From positions 1 to 19,015 of the forward strand of contig JAETOP010000074.1 of NCBI GenBank assembly GCA_021771675.1: DNA of 19,015 bases, read 5' to 3'. The first letter of the stretch is position 1. Each line of letters opens with the position of its first letter. A program made the translations under genes and the position numbers. Source of the DNA: Oscillospiraceae bacterium (GTDB lineage Bacteria; Bacillota_A; Clostridia; Oscillospirales; Oscillospiraceae). A model generated the notes under the pieces. It saw nothing but the letters and a program-made list of their open reading frames with translations. It did not search any database and was not told the origin of the DNA. Positions 6,434 to 13,774 of this stretch are shown in pieces.

Positions 6434-7507
6434 TTAACTTTGCCTGTCACTGTCAAGCCATGCCACGAATTCCTCCAGCGGCAGCTTGCCAGCAACACAG
6501 TCATCACGCCTTCTGCGGGCCTCCTGGGACCACGCGTTAAATTCCTCTCGTGTCATAATACCGTACCGGATACGGGCATTGTGAGCCTTGTAGGAGCGCT
6601 TATATTCCCGGATGGCCGGGTCCTCCATCTTTCGCTTCTCGTAGAGCCGCAGGGAACCCATCTCCTTGCAGGTTTTCGTGGAGCCGTCAATCAGCCGGTC
6701 ACAGAACTCCGCCCGTGTGTTGCCTGTAATGCCGAAGTACCGCCCGCAGAATTTGCAGGTGCGGAACCGCAGGTTTCGGCGGATATACTCTGCAAGGATG
6801 AACTGCACAAAATCGCTCGGTTCCTCCGTGTTAAGCGTCTCAGCAGGAAACTCCTGAAAGTCATTTCGGCGTTCTTCGTTCAGCACATCATCATACGGAA
6901 AGAAACCATTTGCGCCCTTCATGGTAATACCATAAGTTACATCGCTATACTTTAGGGGCAGGTAGTTGCACCATTCCGGCGCTTGCTTTTTACCCAGTTC
7001 CTCATGTTGCCTGAAATATCGCGCTGTCATGTCTTCCGGTGTGTCCGCTTCAAAGAAATTCTCCGCCAGGTACAGCAGCTTCGGCTGGATTTCCGTGTAG
7101 TACGCCATCTGCCGCTCGATTCCATCCACGCTCAGCTTTTTGCCCTGGTCAAAATACAGACGCTGGCGCTGGATGCTTGCCGCCAGCGGTGCAAAAACCG
7201 GGCTGCGCCGTAGCCAGAAGATGGCGATGTCAAATAACTGGCCGAAGTGCTGCTCTATGTCATTCCCGGCCTTGATCTCCTTGAGATGCGCCTTGATCTG
7301 CTCCAGATGGACGGAAAACACCTTTAGGTCTGCATATAGGAAGTCTGTCAGTGCCGTACCGATAGGGTATTCCTTATGATACAGTGTAAAAGGCACTCCC
7401 GGAGTCGTCGACTCCGTCCGGATCTCAAAGCATTCGGTCGCAGAATCCATATAGCACGCTGCCCAAATCCGATTGTTTGGCGCGGGTATCTTCTTGAGCA
7501 GATACAT
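6434..7507 (-). CDS. DUF6076-like protein of mobile elements
   Basis: The minus-strand frame opens with TTG at 7630, but the ATG at 7507 has a near-perfect GGAGGAACGTGT leader, so I take a 357-aa protein beginning MYLLKKIPAPNN. The C-terminal third has a probable zinc-binding knuckle: CKFC, then C in EFCDR, then C in KTCKE. A basic, Arg/Lys-rich helix region follows. I recognise it as the DUF6076-type protein often found beside integrases on clostridial integrative elements; its function is unknown. The knuckle and basic tail suggest nucleic-acid binding. It lies 50 bp upstream of int on the same strand and is divergent from the excisionase-like gene. There is no signal peptide or membrane segment. 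Confidence 0.75.
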   Translation of the reverse strand: MYLLKKIPAPNNRIWAACYMDSATECFEIRTESTTPGVPFTLYHKEYPIGTALTDFLYADLKVFSVHLEQIKAHLKEIKAGNDIEQHFGQLFDIAIFWLRRSPVFAPLAASIQRQRLYFDQGKKLSVDGIERQMAYYTEIQPKLLYLAENFFEADTPEDMTARYFRQHEELGKKQAPEWCNYLPLKYSDVTYGITMKGANGFFPYDDVLNEERRNDFQEFPAETLNTEEPSDFVQFILAEYIRRNLRFRTCKFCGRYFGITGNTRAEFCDRLIDGSTKTCKEMGSLRLYEKRKMEDPAIREYKRSYKAHNARIRYGIMTREEFNAWSQEARRRRDDCVAGKLPLEEFVAWLDSDRQS

Positions 7508-7559
7508 ACACGTTCCTCCAGAATAGACTGACCAATTAAAAATAATTTCAAATGGACTA

Positions 7560-7588
7560 TTGACATCGGTGTAGTCTTTATTTATACT
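7560..7588 (+). promoter_or_regulatory. Consensus sigma-A promoter for the HTH-repA transcript
   Basis: TTGACA (7560-7565) and TATACT (7583-7588) have a 17-bp spacer, an almost perfect vegetative promoter. Expected start is near 7595, about 75 bp before the HTH gene. Just downstream, GACTT AGC AAGTC (7605-7617 region) is an inverted repeat placed where a repressor could act. Confidence 0.8.
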
Positions 7589-7668
7589 GTTCCCACGAAA
7601 GCGACTTAGCAAGTCTTTTATATCACGCAAGGTCTATTATGTCAAGAACAATTTTGAGGAGGAACGCC

Positions 7669-7872
7669 ATGAACCACAACTATGATGATTTGCCAGCAGT
7701 TCTGAATGCGAACCAACTGGCCACAGCGCTGGGAATTTCCCGTGCGGGAGCTTATCAGCTTCTCAACACCGGGACATTCCCCACGCTGCGGATCGGCAAG
7801 CGGCTGCTGGTGCCGAAGGACAGGCTCATCGACTGGATCGAGCAGAACACGGGAGGCGGGAATGGAAACTGA
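7669..7872 (+). CDS. Excisionase-like helix-turn-helix protein
   Basis: This is a 67-aa protein from the ATG at 7669 with GAGGAGGAACGCC upstream; the open frame begins ten codons earlier without a site. LNANQLATALGISRAGAYQLLNTGTFPTLRIGKRLLVPKDRLIDWIEQN is the MerR-like winged HTH of the excisionase/HTH_17 family. The pattern is helix, turn, helix, then the wing RIGKRLLVP. Such proteins bend DNA to steer the integrase to excision or act as repressors of the element. Here the gene is separated from int and overlaps the RepA-type gene by 11 bp, so a regulatory role in the replication operon is equally possible. Confidence 0.85.
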   Translation: MNHNYDDLPAVLNANQLATALGISRAGAYQLLNTGTFPTLRIGKRLLVPKDRLIDWIEQNTGGGNGN

Positions 7873-8971
7873 AAAAGAAACGACTGCCCCGAATCCATCT
7901 GTTGCACCAGATGGGGAGCAGCCGTCCGCGCTTGCACGCACAGACAGTATATCAATTTCCGAAGAAAAGCACAAGCAGTTTGGAAAAATCAAGGCCCTTT
8001 CCATGCCGGAACTGATGGAAACTTTCTTTCCTGTCAGGCCAGCGGTTATAGAGGGCCTTCTGCCGGCGGGGACGTACCTCCTCGCCGGCGCTCCCAAAAT
8101 CGGTAAATCCTTTTTCGTCTTGCAGATGGCCTATCAGGTGAGCATGGGGGAGCCTTTCCTGGGCTTCTCTTCCCGGCCAGGTACCGTCCTGTATTTGGCT
8201 CTGGAGGACACCTATGAGCGGCTGCAAAAACGCCTTTCCCAGATGACGGAGCGGGACAGCCAGAACCTTGTGTTGTCCGTTCTGGCGGATACACTGGATG
8301 AAAAACTACTGGAGCAGCTAGTTGACTTTCTGTTTGAATACCCTGAAACGGTTCTGGTCATCATCGATACCTTGCAGCGCATCCGGGGACGAACACCGGA
8401 TAGCTGCAGTTATTCTGCTGATTATGATACGATGGCAAAGCTGAAGAGCTTTGCGGATTCACGTGACATCGCTCTGCTGGTAGTCCATCACACACGCAAA
8501 GAGGGGGCCGAGGATGTGTTCAACACCGTCTCTGGCACTAACGGACTGATGGGAGCGGTAGACGGGACGTTGATCTTGCACAAAGACAGGCGCGCCGACT
8601 TGGACGCAGTTTTAGAGGTGGTGGGGCGGGATCAGCCGCAGATGCGGCTGCACCTCCGTTTTGACCCTGCACACCTGAACTGGGAGCTGGTCAAAGCGGA
8701 CACGGAGCTTTATCAGGAGCCGCCGGACCTGCTGTTGGAATTGGTGGCGCAACTCGTCACAGAGGAAAAGCCGACGTGGAAAGGGACTGCTACGGAGCTG
8801 GCTTGTTGTCTGCAAGAGGCGGACAGCAGTCGAAACTTCACGCCCAACTGGATCGTGCGGACGCTGAATGCGCGGCAGGAAATGCTGCTGCGGCAGTACG
8901 GCGTCCGCTACTTGTCCCGGCGCAGGAAAGATGGCAAATCCATCTTTCTGCAAAGGGACGGTGTACGGTAA
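7862..8971 (+). CDS. RepA-type AAA/RecA-fold ATPase
   Basis: This 369-aa protein starts at the ATG at 7862 with GGGAGGCGGGA upstream and overlaps the HTH gene by 11 bp, indicating translational coupling. Walker A is GAPKIGKS (76-83), Walker B is VLVIIDTLQRI, and a sensor-like VVHHTRK follows. This is the AAA_25/RepA hexameric helicase family of plasmid RSF1010 RepA. The C-terminal 100 residues look like a winged-helix DNA-binding part (NWIVRTLNARQEMLL). It probably unwinds the excised circular form so it can be copied or maintained during transfer. Iterons start inside its last codons, fitting a replication-initiation role. It might instead be a repressor-type ATPase; replication is inference. 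Confidence 0.83.
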   Translation: METEKETTAPNPSVAPDGEQPSALARTDSISISEEKHKQFGKIKALSMPELMETFFPVRPAVIEGLLPAGTYLLAGAPKIGKSFFVLQMAYQVSMGEPFLGFSSRPGTVLYLALEDTYERLQKRLSQMTERDSQNLVLSVLADTLDEKLLEQLVDFLFEYPETVLVIIDTLQRIRGRTPDSCSYSADYDTMAKLKSFADSRDIALLVVHHTRKEGAEDVFNTVSGTNGLMGAVDGTLILHKDRRADLDAVLEVVGRDQPQMRLHLRFDPAHLNWELVKADTELYQEPPDLLLELVAQLVTEEKPTWKGTATELACCLQEADSSRNFTPNWIVRTLNARQEMLLRQYGVRYLSRRRKDGKSIFLQRDGVR

Positions 8972-9045
8972 TGTACGGTATGTACGGTAAAAATGGGGTC
9001 AGGGCCGCTCCCCAAAATACCGTACATTATCGGACATACCGTACA
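8962..9045. repeat. Iteron cluster, candidate replication origin
   Basis: The 9-mer TGTACGGTA occurs three times directly (8962-8970, 8972-8980, 8981-8989) and twice inverted as TACCGTACA (9018-9026, 9037-9045). Between the two groups, GGGG (8995-8998) and CCCC (9010-9013) extend the symmetry into a potential large hairpin. The first copy includes the repA stop codon. Iterons directly behind a RepA-type gene and before oriT suggest an origin or Rep/HTH binding array. Confidence 0.7.
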
Positions 9046-9061
9046 CCAGCAGGCTGAATGT

Positions 9062-9078
9062 CCTGCCGCACCGGCAGG
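9062..9078 (+). other. Short perfect hairpin between iterons and oriT
   Basis: CCTGCCG (9062-9068) pairs perfectly with CGGCAGG (9072-9078) around CAC. There is no T-run downstream, so it is not a standard terminator. It may be part of the origin or oriT architecture. Confidence 0.4.
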
Positions 9079-9118
9079 GCATTTCGCCCGCAAAAGGGAG
9101 TCCAGAGGGAACGGCTGG

Positions 9119-9153
9119 CACACGGACTTTGGTACAAAGTCTAGTGTGTTATA
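9119..9153 (+). other. oriT: oriT of MOBV (pMV158) type
   Basis: Outer arms CACAC (9119-9123) and GTGTG (9144-9148) and inner arms GACTTTG (9125-9131) and CAAAGTC (9135-9141) make a nested inverted repeat around GTA. It ends TAGTGTGTTATA. This matches the pMV158 oriT layout and its nick sequence TAGTGTG/TTA, as I remember it, so the predicted nick is between 9148 and 9149. The MobV relaxase gene starts 188 bp downstream. Confidence 0.85.
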
Positions 9154-9336
9154 CCCGTCACGGCGGGGGACGGGAGCAAACGCGGGATGGCGGTGTCCAT
9201 CCGCGTTTGTGACCGGCCCGAAAACGAAGCGAAGGCGGGTGTCGGTATCGACACCCGCCGCAGCGCACGGTTTCAGAAGCCGTGATGGGGATTCTCCGCT
9301 CCCCCGTCTCCCGGACTTCGATAGAGGAGGCACTAT
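9154..9336 (+). promoter_or_regulatory. Hairpin-rich leader of the relaxase gene
   Basis: At least four inverted repeats are packed here. They are CCCGTC/GACGGG (9154-9159 with 9169-9174); CAAACGC and GGATGG pairing with CCATCC and GCGTTTG with one bulged G (9177-9208); a perfect 10-bp stem GGCGGGTGTC/GACACCCGCC (9234-9243 with 9250-9259); and CACGG/CCGTG (9266-9270 with 9280-9284). No coding frame is supported. They may be oriT accessory sites, relaxase operators or an attenuating leader that limits relaxase expression. Confidence 0.5.
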
Positions 9337-10290
9337 ATGGCATACGCTATTTTACGATTTGCAAAGCACAAGGGCGGAGCATCCAAGGCACTGAGCGCCC
9401 ACCATGAGCGGACAAAGGAGGTCTACGCCAGTAACCCGGACATTGACCCCAGCCGCACCGCGCAGAATTTTCATCTGGTGACACCGCGTTGGAGCTATGA
9501 GCAGGAGATCAAGCACCGCATCCAGATGGCAGGCTGCCGGGTGCGGAAGGACAGCGTGAAGTTTGTGGACACGCTGGTGACGGTCAGTCCAGAGTTTGCT
9601 CAAGCCCACGAAGCCGAAATGAGAGAATATTTCACCCGGGCGTTTGAGTTTCTGAAGGAGCGTGTTGGTGAGGACAACATCATCTCTGCTGTGGTGCACA
9701 TGGATGAAAAGACGCCACACCTTCATCTCTGCTTCGTCCCGCTGACCAGGGACGGCAGACTGTCCGCAAAAGAAATCCTCGGCAACAAGAAAGCCATGAT
9801 CCGCTGGCAGGACGATTTCTACGCCTGCATGGCAGAGCGGTGGCCGGATCTGGAGCGCGGCACACCTGCCGTGGAGACAAAGCGCAGGCACCTGACACCT
9901 CAGTGGTACAAGACGGTGACGGCAATGGACGCTAAGTTGGAGCAGTTGGAATCCACACTGAACGGTATCAACTTTCTGAATGCAGGAAAGAAACGTGAGG
10001 AAGCTGTTGCGCAACTGGCAGAGCTTTTGCCAGATGTAGAGTCCTTTCAGGCAGAAGTACAACGGCTACGGGATGCCATTGCACACTCACAGCAGGATCA
10101 AAAATTCCAGCAACGTGAAAATACGGTGCTTAGGAATGAGTTGAAATGGGAACGTGACCGTAGCTTTGAGCAGAGTGTGACGATTTCCTCTTTGGAAAGA
10201 CGCTGCAAGCGGGCAGAGAAGCTGCTGAGCAAGCTGCCAAATGAAGTCCTGAAGCAGTTGAAGTCAGAGTTGAAAAAACGAGAGCGGTAA
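9337..10290 (+). CDS. mobV: MobV family relaxase (Pre/Mob)
   Basis: This 317-aa relaxase is expected to nick oriT and pilot the transferred strand. The N-terminal domain holds motif I AHHER with H22, the position of the catalytic histidine in pMV158 MobM. The metal motif is HMDEKTPHLH (H121, E124, H128, H130), with the HxDExTPHxH spacing of MOBV. Residues about 200-317 are charged and helical and look like a coiled coil for partner or membrane contact. The start has GAGGAGG 7 bp upstream. Length is shorter than plasmid MobM (about 490 aa) but usual for element-borne MobV. Its matching oriT lies directly upstream. No coupling protein or pore genes are nearby, so it relies on a helper. Confidence 0.95.
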   Translation: MAYAILRFAKHKGGASKALSAHHERTKEVYASNPDIDPSRTAQNFHLVTPRWSYEQEIKHRIQMAGCRVRKDSVKFVDTLVTVSPEFAQAHEAEMREYFTRAFEFLKERVGEDNIISAVVHMDEKTPHLHLCFVPLTRDGRLSAKEILGNKKAMIRWQDDFYACMAERWPDLERGTPAVETKRRHLTPQWYKTVTAMDAKLEQLESTLNGINFLNAGKKREEAVAQLAELLPDVESFQAEVQRLRDAIAHSQQDQKFQQRENTVLRNELKWERDRSFEQSVTISSLERRCKRAEKLLSKLPNEVLKQLKSELKKRER

Positions 10291-10306
10291 ATTCTTATAT
10301 AATTTA

Positions 10307-10328
10307 GTTGGGACCGGTCGGTTCCAAC
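10307..10328 (+). other. Hairpin after mobV
   Basis: GTTGGGACC pairs with GGTTCCAAC over 9 bp (one wobble) around GGTC, 17 bp after the mobV stop. No T-run follows, so it is at best a weak terminator or an RNA-stabilising 3' stem. The remaining gap to 10478 shows no gene. Confidence 0.4.
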
Positions 10329-10473
10329 TCCCGTAGTCTCTGTCTATCCGGTAGAATATGATGGTGCTTTTATCCATATTAATTCTCAACAGTTCTGACA
10401 TACTATGTCCGACAACTACCCATGAGCAAACTCAAGAGAGTATTTCAGATCTTTTGGGTAGCTTTTATGTTTC

Positions 10474-10517
10474 ATGTAAAACGACATGCCCATCCGAAAT
10501 GGATGGGCATGTCGTTT
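10474..10517 (-). terminator. Terminator of the cargo catabolic operon
   Basis: A perfect 17-bp stem (10479-10495 with 10501-10517) encloses a 5-nt loop. On the minus strand it is followed by TTTTACATG, so it terminates the aldolase-dehydrogenase-transporter operon about 60 bp after its last stop codon. It also insulates the cargo from mobV transcription. Confidence 0.78.
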
Positions 10518-10576
10518 AGAAGGGATGGAATGGGTTATTTAGATACTCGGTTTCCAAAACAAGGAACACTCAAAAA

Positions 10577-11257
10577 TCAGATGATCTCGCAGCCGATCTC
10601 TTTCAACTTCTCATCGACCCAGGGGCGAATATAGGTGCCGTCCTTCAGAATATGCTCCATGATATCGGCTTCCTTCTTCTCCACAGCTAAAGTGGCGTCA
10701 GCCAGTTCATTGGCAATGGCCGGATCGATAAACAGCACACCGTCGTCGTCGCCCACCACGATATCGCCGGGACGAACCAACTTGCCGCCGATAACCACGG
10801 GGACGTTGATCTCACCGGGGCCGTTTTTGTAGGGACCATTGGGCGTAGCAGAGCGGGCATAAACGTGGAAATCCTCCATGGCTGCCAAGCCCCCCCGGTC
10901 ACGGATGGCCCCGTCGCAGACAATACCCTTGATACCGCGGGACTTACAGTAGGTCGCCATCAGTTCGCCAAAAATGGCACGGTCTGCGAAACCGCCAGCA
11001 TCAATAACAATGACATCACCCGGCTTTGCCAGATCCATGGCGGCATGGAACATCAAATTATCGCCCTGGGGAACGCGAACTGTAAACGCAGTTCCCAGCA
11101 ACTGTCCCTTATAGCCGATAGGTTCGATAGCCGCATCCACAGCGGCAATTCTGCCCATATTGTCATCGATATTAGCGACAGGCATATCCTTGAAGCGGGC
11201 CACCAGTTCCTGTGCGGGCCGCTCAAAATCCTTTACAATCTTACATCCGATAGACAT
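10577..11257 (-). CDS. RraA-like aldolase/decarboxylase (HMG/CHA aldolase family)
   Basis: This 226-aa protein belongs to the RraA / 4-hydroxy-4-methyl-2-oxoglutarate aldolase family. Signature regions are GDVIVIDAGGFADRAIFGEL (81-99), CDGAIRD with the catalytic Arg119 and metal-ligand Asp120, and PGDIVVGDDDGVLFI (163-177). Aldolase members split gamma-hydroxy 2-oxo acids to pyruvate with Mg or Mn and are known to decarboxylate oxaloacetate as a side reaction. RNase E-inhibitor RraA members are a separate branch, unlikely in this catabolic setting. GGAGG lies about 9 bp before the ATG at 11257. It is the last gene of a tight operon, 18 bp after the dehydrogenase. The substrate is inferred, not shown. 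Confidence 0.85.
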   Translation of the reverse strand: MSIGCKIVKDFERPAQELVARFKDMPVANIDDNMGRIAAVDAAIEPIGYKGQLLGTAFTVRVPQGDNLMFHAAMDLAKPGDVIVIDAGGFADRAIFGELMATYCKSRGIKGIVCDGAIRDRGGLAAMEDFHVYARSATPNGPYKNGPGEINVPVVIGGKLVRPGDIVVGDDDGVLFIDPAIANELADATLAVEKKEADIMEHILKDGTYIRPWVDEKLKEIGCEII

Positions 11258-11275
11258 GCTGATAGTCCTCCAAAT

Positions 11276-12319
11276 TCAATCGAACTCATAGCCAACATCT
11301 TTATTCAAAATACCGCGATTTGCGACGCAGCGGGCTGGCACCTTACCTGTGTCTACAGCAGTGGGAACAATGTTGCAAACCATATCAATCTGCGTTTTCT
11401 TACTGCCCATACCGTAGCTCCCGCAATGGGGATTGACAATGATGTTGTCCAAGGTTTTAAAGGGATCATTTTCGGGCAGGGGTTCCCGCTCAACCGTATC
11501 CAAGCCGGCATACATGATCTCGCCGGTCTGCAGCGCCCATGCCAGATCGTCGTTGTCTATAACGGGGCCGCGGCTGGTGTTGATGATCATTGCAGTGTTC
11601 TTCATCTTTTTGAAGACTTCCTTGTTGAAGACATGCGTTGTCTCCGGAGTCAGAATCACATGGATGGAGATGATATCACTGCGGGTGACCAACTCATCAA
11701 AGCTTACAAATTCCACATCTGGGTACTGCGACTTCACAGCATCGCTGACATAGGGGTCGCAGGCGATGACCTTGGTGCCGAAGCCCTTGTAGAAAATATC
11801 ATGCAGATACCGTCCAGCCAGGCCAAAGCCATACAGTCCCAGCGTCAGTTCCCGCACATCGGGGGGCAGCAGATATTTGCACTTGGGCCAGTTGCCCTTG
11901 CGGACTTCCCGGTCATAATAATTGGTGTTACGGATGAGTCCCATGATCATGGCGGTGGCAACATCAGCCAGTTCCTTGGCGCAGAAACCAGGTAGGTTCA
12001 GCACGATCACACCCAGCTCTGCCGCTGCGTCCAAATCGATGCTGTTGACGCCCGCACCAAAGCGCTGCACAAACTTAACCTCGGGCAGGGTCTCCAGAAC
12101 TTTACGGGTAATGGGCGGGTTTCCGGTGGCTAAGATCACCTGTGCACCCTTGCAACCTTCAATGATCTCATCCTCAGTAGGTTCTTTTTGCTGCTCAGCC
12201 ACTACTTGATAATTCAACAGGTCCAGTTCGATTCCGGCAGTACGATAAGCTGCCGCAACGCGCTCCAATTCTTCAGCAGTTACACTGCCGTAATCTTTAT
12301 CTACAACAACAGCTCTCAT
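11276..12319 (-). CDS. NAD-dependent D-2-hydroxyacid dehydrogenase
   Basis: This 347-aa protein belongs to the D-isomer-specific 2-hydroxyacid dehydrogenase family. The Rossmann motif is GFGLAG (164-169) with D188 at the end of the second strand, which favours NAD over NADP. The catalytic set is R250 (NTSRGP), E279 (29 residues on, as in PGDH) and H298 (NPHCG). It interconverts a 2-hydroxy acid and its 2-oxo acid. No ACT domain is present, so it is not the feedback-regulated SerA type. AGGAG precedes the ATG at 12319. It lies between the transporter (13-bp gap) and the aldolase-like gene (18-bp gap), so it probably makes or consumes the oxo acid that the aldolase handles. Confidence 0.9.
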   Translation of the reverse strand: MRAVVVDKDYGSVTAEELERVAAAYRTAGIELDLLNYQVVAEQQKEPTEDEIIEGCKGAQVILATGNPPITRKVLETLPEVKFVQRFGAGVNSIDLDAAAELGVIVLNLPGFCAKELADVATAMIMGLIRNTNYYDREVRKGNWPKCKYLLPPDVRELTLGLYGFGLAGRYLHDIFYKGFGTKVIACDPYVSDAVKSQYPDVEFVSFDELVTRSDIISIHVILTPETTHVFNKEVFKKMKNTAMIINTSRGPVIDNDDLAWALQTGEIMYAGLDTVEREPLPENDPFKTLDNIIVNPHCGSYGMGSKKTQIDMVCNIVPTAVDTGKVPARCVANRGILNKDVGYEFD

Positions 12320-12332
12320 ATTTGTCTCCTAA

Positions 12333-13604
12333 TTACAACGGCCAGAAAATGGGAATCATGACCATACAGCCGACTAGCGTGAGAACGGACAGGCCGATAC
12401 CGGGGACAAAGAAGTCCCGGAAACCCAGATTGCCCGGACGGATGATTAGGGTATTGGTACCGGAGCCCACAGGAGTCAGGAAGGGTGCGGAGGCCGCAAC
12501 GCAAATTGCAACGCCGATTGCGACAGGGTTGATGCCCAGCGTCATTGCCACAGGGACAAACAACGGCGTCACCAGCACTACCGTAGATGTATTCATCATC
12601 ATATTGGTCAGAATCATGGTGACAAGCAGAACCAGGAACAAAAACAGCAGCTTATTGGGGGTCTCACCCATCACCTTCAGCACCGCGTTTGCAATCAGAT
12701 CACCGGCGCCGCTGCTGGCCATGGCCTTAGAGACAGCACTCATACCGCCAACGATAAACAGGGTGGGCCAATCTACCGCCTTCATGGCATCCTTTTCACT
12801 GATACAGCCAGTAGCGAGCATCAGAACACAGCCAATAGCCGCAATGAAGTACATGGGCCATTCCTTGTTCGCAACAGCCATAGCAATCAGAACCGCCACA
12901 AGAATCACCGCACAGACACCTGCCTTGACGGGGTTGAACTGGCCAGCAGACTCCCGCTTCGTATATTCCTTCAGGTATTCAGGGTCGGAGGAATCGCCGG
13001 GGGTCAGCAGCTTCTTACCAATGGTCAGGAAATAGATCAAAAACAGGATGCACAGGGGCAGACCAATCTTTCCAAGTTCAAAGAAGCTCAGGAAATCAAC
13101 GCCCATATCCTCAATCAGTCCGGACACGCTGACGTTGCTGGCCGCACCCACCAACGTGAGGTTGCAGCCGATAGAAGCAGCGAAAGAAAGGGGGATCAGC
13201 TGACGGGACACGGAAACCTTGGCATCCATGCTCATTGCGATGACGATAGGCAGCATCATCGCCACGACACCAACGCCGGAGCAAATGGAAGACAGGGCCA
13301 ATCCCACCAGAATAGATGCGATCATAATGCCGTTCTCTGAAGTACCGGTCACCTTCACCAAAGCATGGGCCATTTTATCAGCAAGCCCTGTCTGGAACAG
13401 GCCCTGCCCAATAATCATCATACCCGCAAGCAAAGCAATGGTAGAACCAGAAAACGCCGAAAAAACATCGGCTTTTGTAATAATACCGAGACATGCCAAC
13501 AGAATAGCGCCCGCCATGGAGACCAAACCTAACGGCAGTTTCTCTGTTACAAAAAATACGACCATCACTGCTAATACCAGCAGTGTGATAATTGCAGGAC
13601 TCAT
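12333..13604 (-). CDS. SLC13/IT-superfamily anion transporter
   Basis: This 423-aa polytopic membrane protein has about 11-12 hydrophobic segments in two repeated halves, as in the DASS/SLC13 and related ion-transporter superfamily. These carriers import di- or tricarboxylates or other anions with Na or H. The half-repeat motif usually SNT in DASS is SGV at 109-111 in the first half and MNT at 337-339 in the second. The loops usually GTPPN are LVGAASN (151-157) and PVGSGTN. The substrate site is therefore not a standard succinate or citrate one. GAGGAGGAGC precedes the ATG at 13604. It is the first gene of the operon, behind a consensus promoter, and presumably brings in the substrate of the two enzymes. 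Confidence 0.85.
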   Translation of the reverse strand: MSPAIITLLVLAVMVVFFVTEKLPLGLVSMAGAILLACLGIITKADVFSAFSGSTIALLAGMMIIGQGLFQTGLADKMAHALVKVTGTSENGIMIASILVGLALSSICSGVGVVAMMLPIVIAMSMDAKVSVSRQLIPLSFAASIGCNLTLVGAASNVSVSGLIEDMGVDFLSFFELGKIGLPLCILFLIYFLTIGKKLLTPGDSSDPEYLKEYTKRESAGQFNPVKAGVCAVILVAVLIAMAVANKEWPMYFIAAIGCVLMLATGCISEKDAMKAVDWPTLFIVGGMSAVSKAMASSGAGDLIANAVLKVMGETPNKLLFLFLVLLVTMILTNMMMNTSTVVLVTPLFVPVAMTLGINPVAIGVAICVAASAPFLTPVGSGTNTLIIRPGNLGFRDFFVPGIGLSVLTLVGCMVMIPIFWPL

Positions 13605-13695
13605 AAGGCTCCTCCTCGTTTCAACACATCATTTTCATGTAAAATTATAATGTCCGCGAAAAAGAATCATTGGCTTGGTTCAGAAACGTCTTGAG

Positions 13696-13715
13696 CAAAT
13701 TTGTGCACATATTTG
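13696..13715. promoter_or_regulatory. Near-perfect 20-bp palindrome, candidate operator
   Basis: CAAATTTGTGCACATATTTG is symmetric except for one mismatched pair, with TGTGCACA at its centre. It starts a few bases downstream of the expected start of the transporter operon transcript, a typical repressor position. Confidence 0.55.
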
Positions 13716-13729
13716 CCTTTCTTGACTTA

Positions 13730-13758
13730 ATTTTACCTGTTTCTCTTGCATTCGTCAA
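13730..13758 (-). promoter_or_regulatory. Promoter of the cargo catabolic operon
   Basis: On the minus strand TTGACG (13758-13753) and TAAAAT (13735-13730) are separated by 17 bp. Transcription would start near 13723, giving a leader of about 120 nt before the transporter ATG. Confidence 0.65.
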
Positions 13759-13774
13759 AGATGAAAGGTAGTAT
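13746..13774 (+). promoter_or_regulatory. Candidate promoter of the LysR gene
   Basis: TTGCAT (13746-13751) and TAGTAT (13769-13774) have a 17-bp spacer; a better -10, TATAAT at 13772, would give a 20-bp spacer. It overlaps the divergent operon promoter, so one regulator could control both directions. Confidence 0.4.

Noticed and set aside
8962..9045. CRISPR array
   Set aside because: The repeats are 9 bp, nearly contiguous and in both orientations, which fits iterons and not CRISPR repeats with spacers.
10422..10634. 70-codon plus-strand frame after mobV
   Set aside because: It reads through both arms of the 17-bp terminator hairpin and into the antisense of the aldolase gene.
10865..11995. 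376-codon plus-strand frame
   Set aside because: It is antisense to the dehydrogenase and aldolase genes, which have clear motifs, ribosome sites and operon spacing; this frame has none.
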